A stretch of DNA of 6,920 bases, from NCBI GenBank assembly GCA_009785875.1, contig WQUF01000103.1:1-6920 (forward strand). Reading direction: 5' to 3'. A program made the translations under genes and the position numbers. This document shows positions 1 to 4,257 of this stretch, one piece after another. Under the pieces are notes generated by a model. It was not told the origin of the DNA. It was given only the letters and a program-made list of their open reading frames with translations, and did no database searches. The DNA comes from Oscillospiraceae bacterium. GTDB lineage: Bacteria > Bacillota > Clostridia > Clostridiales > Clostridiaceae. How positions within the stretch are numbered: the stretch's first letter is position 1; every line of letters begins with the position of its first letter.

Positions 1-152
1 TCAGCGATTTTCTGAGCTATTTCAGGGGTCATATTAGAATGAGAAAGAGAAACATCAATGCTTTCACAGGTGACATTTTTAAGCAAAATCTTAGGGCGCA
101 GGTCTTCTCCATAATAACCTTTTTCGTATGGGTCAAATTTACTTTTATACAT
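1..152 (-). CDS. Hypothetical protein, 5' part only
   Basis: This is the first 50 codons of a minus-strand gene that runs off the left edge of the window. The ATG lies at 152-150 and is preceded by a good ribosome binding site, GAGAGGT (complement of 159-165), at a normal distance. The peptide begins MYKSKFDPYEKGYYGEDL and continues with a short mixed, charged stretch. It shows no signal peptide, membrane segment or motif that I can name. I do not recognise the family. It is divergent from the DUF1659-like gene, with 165 bases between the two starts. The open frame plus the ribosome binding site make it a likely real gene, but its function cannot be inferred from this piece. Confidence 0.6.
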   Translation of the reverse strand, partial: MYKSKFDPYEKGYYGEDLRPKILLKNVTCESIDVSLSHSNMTPEIAQKIA

Positions 153-317
153 TATTTTACCTCTCATAAATTCATATATAATATCTTATTAAACAAGGAA
201 TAAAATGTGCATAATTTAAAAATAATTTTTTTGAGTAACATTTTATAGCCTCTGGAATAAAATAATAATAGGTAGATTAAAAACATACCTAAAATTTACA
301 AAAGGAGTGGGAGCAAA

Positions 318-539
318 ATGACACTTGTTAAAGTTTACAAAACAAATGCGGCTGAAGTAGTGTACGAAACTATGAACTATAAAGGTAATGTTTCTAAAAA
401 GAAACAATCCTTTAATTGTATGGCATACGACTGCACTGATGAGGACTTCTATGAGCTAGCTAGTGCTGTAGGGAAACTATTAGCATATGCTCCTAAGGAG
501 ATCTTAAAAAATACGGTTGTATCGTTGATGGAGGGATAA
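318..539 (+). CDS. DUF1659-like small protein
   Basis: This is a 73-residue protein of unknown function. Its layout fits the DUF1659 family: a short N-terminal strand, a G-x-x-x-K-K-K-Q-S-F-N strand pair (about residues 23-33), then an acidic turn (TDEDFYELA, about 40-48) and a helix ending in a hydrophobic tail. Family assignment is from memory of the pattern, not from a search. The ATG at 318 has two purine-rich elements upstream (AGGAG at 303-307 and GGGAG at 309-313). The gene ends one base before the next start, so the two are almost certainly one transcript. In Clostridia and Bacilli, DUF1659 genes are usually paired with DUF2922 and often with a YvrJ-type membrane peptide. The role of the set is not established. 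Confidence 0.75.
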   Translation: MTLVKVYKTNAAEVVYETMNYKGNVSKKKQSFNCMAYDCTDEDFYELASAVGKLLAYAPKEILKNTVVSLMEG

Positions 540-540
540 T

Positions 541-753
541 ATGACAGCATTATATGTTGAATTCTCTTTTCTCCTCGACAATGGACGGACTAAAATCATT
601 ACTGTTAAAGATCTAAAGGAGGATGTAACAAATAGTGAACTCTTAGCACTTGCTGATAAGTTCATAGCATTGAATTCGCACTCAATGGGCAGTAAGTTTA
701 CAACTTTGAAGAAATGCGAAAAATATACAGTGAATATTGAAGAAGTCTTATAG
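541..753 (+). CDS. DUF2922-like small protein
   Basis: This is a 70-residue protein matching the usual DUF2922 layout: an N-terminal strand (YVEFSFLLDNG), the basic strand RTKIITVKDLKEDVT (about residues 16-30), a helix ending in a short loop, and a second strand near the C-terminus. Function is unknown. The start at 541 is set by GGAGGG at 530-535, which sits inside the end of the upstream gene. The two genes are separated by a single base, so translational coupling is likely. Usually a small YvrJ-like membrane peptide follows such a pair. Here none is seen: a hairpin and then degraded toxin sequence follow directly. The assignment is by pattern recognition and is fairly firm because both partners occur in the expected order. 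Confidence 0.8.
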   Translation: MTALYVEFSFLLDNGRTKIITVKDLKEDVTNSELLALADKFIALNSHSMGSKFTTLKKCEKYTVNIEEVL

Positions 754-767
754 TTGTACGAATAAAT

Positions 768-789
768 CTCACACTTTAAAGAGTGTGGG
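768..789 (+). terminator. Hairpin after DUF2922 gene, weak terminator candidate
   Basis: CTCACACT (768-775) pairs with AGTGTGGG (782-789) to give 8 base pairs, one of them G-T, around a 6-base loop. It lies 14 bases after the stop of the DUF2922-like gene, where a terminator is expected. No U-tract follows (the next bases are AAGATACATA), so classical factor-independent termination is doubtful. Confidence 0.35.
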
Positions 790-800
790 AAGATACATAA

Positions 801-1290
801 AAATACACTTTACAGGTATCACAGCCAATAATTAATTTAAACTTAGAAGGAAGAGCAATTAAAATTGTACTTGGTAGTAGTTATCACACCATACTATTAG
901 ATGATCTTGGTAAAATATATACAACAGGACAAAATCAGTATGGACAATTAGTGCAAGGAGATAATGTAAATCTCAGTATATTTAATCCCAGTTGGTAAAA
1001 ATTTCAAACAACACTATCTAGATCATAGAAGTCTTTTGGAAAAACTTCTTGACAAAAAATATCCAAAATATAAAGTAGATGAAGGTGTTCAATTTATACA
1101 AGATATTCAAAAAATTATTAGAGATAGAACTGTTGAATTTGTTGGTAAAGGAACATTAGAAAAAGGTGGAGAAGTATATAATATATTTAGAGGTAATGGC
1201 TTGACAGTTATACTAAAAGCTAGTGGGGAATGGGTAACGTTACTTCAGTCAGGAACTGGCATGGATTTGAAAATATTATTTGTACAATAG
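801..1290 (+). pseudogene. Toxin remnant 1: RCC1-repeat tail + K-F-x-x-H toxin-like domain, frameshifted
   Basis: The piece has two halves in different frames. From 801 to the stop at 996-998 the frame reads an RCC1-type beta-propeller blade: I-K-I-V-L-G-S-S-Y-H-T-I-L-L, then G-K-I-Y-T-T-G-Q-N-Q-Y-G-Q-L. From about 985 to 1290 the next frame reads VGKNFKQHYLDHRSLLEKLL, then a KYPKYKVDEG stretch and a final GEWVTLLQSGTGMD. One surplus C in the run at 987-989 would explain the break, because removing it joins S-I-F-N-P to V-G-K-N-F-K-Q-H. A stop (798-800) sits just upstream and no start is seen, so the N-terminal part is missing. RCC1 blades would act as a stalk. The small tip resembles toxin domains at the C-termini of polymorphic toxins, perhaps RNases of the BECR type, but that is a guess. 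The 84-codon open frame from TTG 1036 lacks a ribosome binding site and the K-F-x-x-H motif. Confidence 0.6.
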
Positions 1291-1308
1291 GAAGAGAGTG
1301 AGGCTTAT

Positions 1309-1809
1309 ATGTTTGAAAATTTTTTAAATTTAGTAAAAAATAATAATTTTGAAGAAATATATTTAATAGGTATGTTTGATGAAGTTGACAATGAATTTGT
1401 ATCAAGTGCTAAATTTATTTATTTTGAATTTGGAAGTGAATTTGTAGAATTGGAAGCAATAGAAGGTTACTCTAAAATTAGTATTAAAATAGTTGATTCA
1501 ATAAAACCAGAAATTGTATCTTTTGATGAAATACCATGTAAAAGTAAAATTGGAAATATTACTTTTTTGGATCCTTTAGCAACTAGTAATAAAATAAAAA
1601 AAATCTCTTTTTATAATTTAGAAAAAAGAGAAAATGAAGTAATAACTGATGTTTTGTTTATAAAACTAATAAATGATCAAGAGATATTTATTGATCCTAG
1701 ATTTTTTGGATTCACTATAGGTGGTATTGAGCAAAAAGAGCTTTGGGAGGGAAATTTAAATTATATAAATTGGAGTATACCAAAAGAATCCTCTGTTGAG
1801 TTTGATTAA
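1309..1809 (+). CDS. Putative immunity protein 1 (166 aa)
   Basis: This is an intact 166-residue cytoplasmic protein with no signal peptide or membrane segment. It is strongly acidic and strand-rich: the N-terminal part contains Y-L-I-G-M-F-D-E-V-D-N-E-F and F-E-F-G-S-E-F-V-E-L-E-A-I-E-G, and the C-terminal part ends W-S-I-P-K-E-S-S-V-E-F-D. I recognise no family. The start ATG at 1309 follows GAGTGAGG with normal spacing, and the gene begins 18 bases after the toxin remnant ends. A small acidic protein directly downstream of a toxin tip is the usual position and composition of a polymorphic-toxin immunity protein, and that is the basis of the call. A strong terminator follows. Unlike its partner, this gene carries no lesion, which suggests it is still under selection. 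Confidence 0.7.
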   Translation: MFENFLNLVKNNNFEEIYLIGMFDEVDNEFVSSAKFIYFEFGSEFVELEAIEGYSKISIKIVDSIKPEIVSFDEIPCKSKIGNITFLDPLATSNKIKKISFYNLEKRENEVITDVLFIKLINDQEIFIDPRFFGFTIGGIEQKELWEGNLNYINWSIPKESSVEFD

Positions 1810-1847
1810 TCATTTATAAAGTCAAGGAAAAAAGGATAAATAAATAT

Positions 1848-1890
1848 AATAGGTGCAAATCTTTTAATTATAAGTTTTGTACCTATTTTT
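1848..1890 (+). terminator. Factor-independent terminator of cassette 1
   Basis: AATAGGTGCAAA (1848-1859) pairs over 12 positions with TTTGTACCTATT (1876-1887), with one G-T pair. The loop is A/T-rich and the hairpin is followed by a short run of Ts (1886-1890). It sits about 40 bases after the stop of the 166-aa gene and separates cassette 1 from cassette 2. Confidence 0.75.
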
Positions 1891-1897
1891 AAATATT

Positions 1898-2774
1898 ATG
1901 AAATTGCATAACGAGAAGTATTCCCTAACTTCAATAACTTATTCCGTTGGAAGGGCAGTAAGTTACCAATATGGTAAGAACAACAGATTAGTTAAACTAA
2001 TGAAGAAGCATATGTTGAACGTCAAAAGGAAATAGCAAGGGTTGCCGAGGAAAAGAGAAGGAAGCTTTGTGAGGGACTTGAGGATAATAGTGGATCAAAT
2101 CAAAATAGTCAAAAAATTCAGAAAAATCAAAAACAATTACCAAGTACTGGTTACCTATATGAACTTGGTGAGCAAGGAATAGATTGGCTTTTTTATGAGC
2201 CTGATAATTTATTAGCACCTATTTGGAATTTAATGGTAAGTGCACCTCAATATGACTGGGCATGGTTACTGGAACAATTTGCAAGATTTGGAGATCGAAT
2301 AAAAAATTCAGATGATAGTAAAAATAATAGTCGGGTAGTAATAGCAGCGATTCTGATAGTGGGAATTCAGATCCTAATAAAGGGTCTAGCAATGCTAGAA
2401 TAATAGCTACCGAAAAAAGTTACTTTATTGAACAAGATAAAACCGTACTAGATTCTACAATTAGTGATAAAGGTGTTGTAGATTTTGCGGTAGAAGCAGC
2501 AAAGGATTCTTCTGTAAGAGGTTATGAAGTGTTTAATAAAATGATGATGCATTACGGAAATAAAGTTACTGCAATTGGTGGAAATTGGTATGATGGGGAC
2601 AATTTAGCAAAGGTTAATGAATTAACTAAGGCTGGTATGTCATTAGATGAAGCTATCTTGAAGACTTGGACAGGAACCCAAGCAGCCGGTTATGGTTTCA
2701 CAAACGCTGTAATAACTAGACTTATAGGTACTCCAGGAAGCTATAAAACAATTGAAGTTTTATTTACAAAATAG
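1898..2774 (+). pseudogene. Toxin remnant 2: pretoxin, S/N/D linker and C-terminal toxin-like domain, two frame breaks
   Basis: Three frames in order give one continuous-looking protein. Frame one (1898 to about 1996) reads KLHNEKYSLTSITYSVGRAV and SYQYGKNNRLV. Frame two (1996 to about 2331) reads a charged helix (VERQKEIARVAEEKRRKL), a Q/N-rich spacer and an aromatic segment (LGEQGIDWLFYEPDNLLAPI). Frame three (about 2331-2774) reads a Ser/Asn/Asp linker, then the tip: G-Y-E-V-F-N-K-M-M-M-H-Y, A-I-G-G-N-W-Y-D-G-D-N-L, T-W-T-G-T-Q-A-A-G-Y-G-F-T-N and G-T-P-G-S-Y-K-T-I-E-V-L-F. One A missing at 1994-1996 and one base missing near 2332 would restore a single frame. No ribosome binding site precedes the ATG at 1898, and the parent's N-terminus is absent. 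The linker-then-compact-domain design and the partner gene 11 bases downstream mark it as a toxin tip. I cannot name its activity. Confidence 0.65.
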
Positions 2775-2784
2775 GAAGGTGATT

Positions 2785-3069
2785 TTGATAAATACAGATT
2801 TTGAAGAAGAGATACTAAGAAATTTGTGTGAGATGGCTAAAGAAAATGAACCATTTTTAAATATTTTACAATATTTAATTAGCTCATTTCATCTTAACAA
2901 ATACTCAAGAATTAAAGCTATAAGATATTTTAGAATCGCATTTCAAATTGATTTAAAATATGCGAAAGCTCTGGGGGCATGGGATTTCTTTGATGGTGGT
3001 ACTTGGAATATTGATGAGGTTGAAAAATTACTAAAGCCATTAATTGAAGAGACAGTAAAAGAGCTTTAA
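2785..3069 (+). CDS. Putative immunity protein 2 (94 aa, helical)
   Basis: This small soluble, mostly helical protein has an acidic N-terminal helix (F-E-E-E-I-L-R-N-L-C-E), a central basic helix (S-R-I-K-A-I-R-Y-F-R-I-A-F) and the segment Y-A-K-A-L-G-A-W-D-F-F-D-G-G, ending in an acidic helix. No family is assigned. I chose the TTG at 2785 because GGAAGG (2774-2779) is placed five bases before it. The upstream in-frame TTG at 2752 lacks a ribosome binding site and would overlap the toxin end by 23 bases; GTG 2779 overlaps the ribosome binding site itself. It begins 11 bases after the toxin remnant's stop and ends about 68 bases before a terminator, so it belongs to cassette 2. The helix-then-G-x-W-x-x-F-x-x-G pattern resembles small immunity proteins I have seen beside toxins of this type, but this is an impression only. 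The frame is intact. Confidence 0.65.
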   Translation: MINTDFEEEILRNLCEMAKENEPFLNILQYLISSFHLNKYSRIKAIRYFRIAFQIDLKYAKALGAWDFFDGGTWNIDEVEKLLKPLIEETVKEL

Positions 3070-3116
3070 AAGGAGCATCAAACTTAAAGTTATTGTAAAA
3101 TTGGTAAATAAAAAGT

Positions 3117-3177
3117 AAATCAATGAAATTTCATATAAGGGCATAAAGGCAATTTAAAATCTTTATGCCTTTATTTA
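3117..3177 (+). repeat. 61-bp direct repeat, copy 1 (contains terminator)
   Basis: This copy begins AAATCAATGAAATTTCATAT and matches 4182-4242 without gaps at about 51 of 61 positions by hand comparison. Each copy carries the terminator hairpin and about 20 bases upstream of it. The two copies are in the same orientation and flank cassette 3. Confidence 0.75.
3137..3176 (+). terminator. Factor-independent terminator of cassette 2
   Basis: AAGGGCATAAAG (3137-3148) pairs with CTTTATGCCTTT (3161-3172) over 12 positions including one G-T. The loop is 12 bases and the hairpin is followed by ATTT. It ends the transcript of the 94-aa gene. Coding similarity of toxin remnant 3 begins directly after it. 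Confidence 0.7.
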
Positions 3178-3638
3178 GAGTCTAGTGCAAATCTAGTAAG
3201 TTTATCAAGGTTAACAAAAACCTTTACCAAGTTAAATAATAGAGTAGATATAAATTTAAATGATCCGGTAATACCTGAACCAAATACAGCTTATTTTTGG
3301 TCAGGCAGAACAAATGGAATTGGAGGCGAGGCACGTGCATTAGAGATAGCACAACAGATAGGAGGAACAACTTTAGAAGGGCTTATAAAAAGCCTAGGAA
3401 TACAAATGCATACATGGGATGCTAACAATCCTGTTGCGATAAAAGCTTGGGAAGATGTATCAGCCATATATGCCAATCAAATTTCTGGAGAAGTTCGTGC
3501 AGTTATTGAAAATTTTTTAAAAAAGGAAATATATGGCAGAATTTTGAATTACCAAGGCTTATGAATAATCCTAATGTAACGAGGATTATTACAATTGATC
3601 CACAAACATTAGTTGAAACTATAATATTTACGAGGTGA
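3178..3638 (+). pseudogene. Toxin remnant 3: CD38/ADP-ribosyl-cyclase-like NADase domain, frame break at A AAA AAG
   Basis: No start codon or ribosome binding site is visible; the frame simply begins after the terminator. After a short leader (S-A-N-L-V-S-L-S-R-L) the domain shows, in order, Y-F-W-S-G-R (Trp codon 3298-3300), G-G-T-T-L-E-G (Glu codon 3376-3378), N-N-P-V-A-I-K-A-W-E-D-V-S (Trp codon 3448-3450) and, in the next frame, N-F-E-L-P-R-L (Glu codon 3546-3548). Human CD38 has FWS (Trp125), TLEDT (Glu146), NNPVSVFWKTVS (Trp189) and SVEVHNL (Glu226) in the same order, and these are its active-site residues. The inferred activity is NAD+ hydrolysis or cyclisation. The first frame stops at 3562-3564. 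A -1 shift at the heptamer 3519-3525 joins it to the second frame, which ends at 3638. This could be decay (one A lost) or programmed slippage. The call rests on motif order, not on an alignment score. Confidence 0.6.
3519..3525 (+). other. In-phase A AAA AAG slippery heptamer
   Basis: The zero frame reads TTA AAA AAG here, so the bases A AAA AAG are in the phase of the bacterial dnaX frameshift site. A -1 slip continues as G-N-I-W-Q-N-F-E-L-P-R-L and completes the CD38-like domain. I see no Shine-Dalgarno stimulator about 10 bases upstream and no strong stem-loop just downstream, both of which dnaX has. A plain loss of one A from a run of seven explains the sequence equally well. Confidence 0.4.
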
Positions 3639-3641
3639 AAA

Positions 3642-3909
3642 ATGAAAATTCAAGGTAATCCAGAACCAGGACTTATAACGATAACTTTTGAAGATGGTGA
3701 ATTTAAAGGTAAAAGTCTTACGATGGAAAAGTCTTACGATGGAAGCAGATCCTCTTGTTGGAGGAGTGGCTCTTTATGCTAATACTATTAAGTGTTGGGA
3801 TGGGGAAAAAGATAATATGATCGACTCAGAAACTCTGAAAAAAATTGTTAAGACAATTAGAACTGAGTTTGCAAAATATCCAGAATCAAAATCTGAGATA
3901 GTTGATTAA
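3642..3909 (+). pseudogene. Imm74-like immunity gene broken by 16-bp tandem duplication
   Basis: The ATG at 3642 follows GAGGTG (3632-3637) and starts 3 bases after the toxin remnant's stop. The first 28 codons read MKIQGNPEPGLITITFEDGE then F-K-G-K-S-L-T-M. An exact tandem duplication of 16 bases (3711-3742) then shifts the frame, and translation ends after a short nonsense tail. Removing one unit gives a single 83-residue protein whose second half reads A-D-P-L-V-G-G-V-A-L-Y, K-C-W-D-G, and a C-terminal helix (S-E-T-L-K-K-I-V-K-T-I-R). Strand-rich N-terminus, central Y..W-D and a closing helix with I-x-x-x-I spacing resemble the Imm74 family; that link is tentative. Position and size say immunity gene for the CD38-like tip. 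The partner toxin is also frame-broken, so loss of immunity would be tolerated. Confidence 0.65.
3711..3742 (+). repeat. Exact 16-bp tandem duplication
   Basis: AAAAGTCTTACGATGG occurs twice back to back (3711-3726 and 3727-3742). Because 16 is not a multiple of three, it breaks the reading frame of the immunity gene. Deleting one unit restores the frame exactly. Confidence 0.95.
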
Positions 3910-3939
3910 AAAAAGATGGCATAGATAATTTAAAAGTAA

Positions 3940-4161
3940 AAAGTGCTACATACAGGTGAAGGTAGAGATTGTATTGATTCAAAAACTGGTTGGTATATTG
4001 AAGATTTAAGTGGTTGGCTAATTTCTGCAGATGAAATTAATGATTTTGTTAAAGCTTCGGAAAATGGTACAGTTTATGATATTTTTTCGAATTCTTATGT
4101 ATTTGTAATATGGCGAAAAGATAAAAATGGTCAGGTGAATATCGATTTTAAGAAGTATTAA
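3940..4161 (+). pseudogene. Unrecognised C-terminal gene fragment
   Basis: An open frame follows a stop at 3937-3939. The only early start is GTG 3943, which has no ribosome binding site (the upstream bases are AAAAGTAAAAA), so a decapitated gene is more likely than a complete 72-aa one. The peptide is acidic and looks like real protein: H-T-G-E-G-R-D-C-I-D, then K-T-G-W-Y-I-E-D-L-S-G-W-L-I, a helix A-D-E-I-N-D-F-V-K-A, and strands S-Y-V-F-V-I-W-R-K-D. I recognise no family. It lies between the broken immunity gene and the last terminator of the island, so it may be a leftover immunity gene from a lost fourth cassette. That is inference from position only. Confidence 0.45.
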
Positions 4162-4181
4162 GAATTAAAAAGAAATTATAA

Positions 4182-4242
4182 AAATCAATAAAACTTCATA
4201 TAAAGGCATAAAGATAATTCATAAACTTTATGTCTTTATTTT
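4182..4242 (+). repeat. 61-bp direct repeat, copy 2 (contains terminator)
   Basis: This copy begins AAATCAATAAAACTTCATAT and matches 3117-3177 without gaps at about 51 of 61 positions. The changes lie partly in the loop and partly as compensating or wobble changes in the stem, so the hairpin is conserved in both copies. Confidence 0.75.
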
Positions 4243-4246
4243 GTTT
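4202..4246 (+). terminator. Factor-independent terminator ending the toxin island
   Basis: AAAGGCATAAAG (4202-4213) pairs with CTTTATGTCTTT (4226-4237) over 12 positions with one G-T, followed by ATTTTGTTT. It lies between the last island fragment on the plus strand and the 3' end of the convergent ATPase gene, only 12 bases from the latter's stop, so it may serve both strands. Confidence 0.75.
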
Positions 4247-4257
4247 AAAACCATAAT

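Noticed and set aside
231..290. Promoter and AGGTA/TACCT inverted repeat (270-290) upstream of the DUF1659-like gene
   Set aside because: TTGAGT at 231 could be a -35 box, but no good -10 sits at 16-18 bases. The 5-base arms with an 11-base loop are within chance in this AT-rich leader.
1220..1405. Minus-strand open frame across the cassette 1 junction
   Set aside because: No ribosome binding site and low-complexity composition. It is the antisense of the toxin remnant and immunity gene 1.
1997..2218. Minus-strand open frame inside toxin remnant 2
   Set aside because: Antisense shadow of the charged-helix and Q/N spacer region, whose plus-strand translation is clearly protein-like.
2332..2403. 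Hydrophobic C-terminal tail (V-V-I-A-A-I-L-I-V-G-I-Q-I-L-I-K) that looks like a membrane anchor
   Set aside because: It is the wrong frame of the Ser/Asn/Asp linker. The in-frame reading G-S-N-S-S-D-S-D-S-G-N joins smoothly to the toxin domain, so the anchor is a frameshift artefact.
3291..3476. Minus-strand open frame inside the CD38-like remnant
   Set aside because: It is the reverse of the conserved FWS...W stretch and has no start signals.
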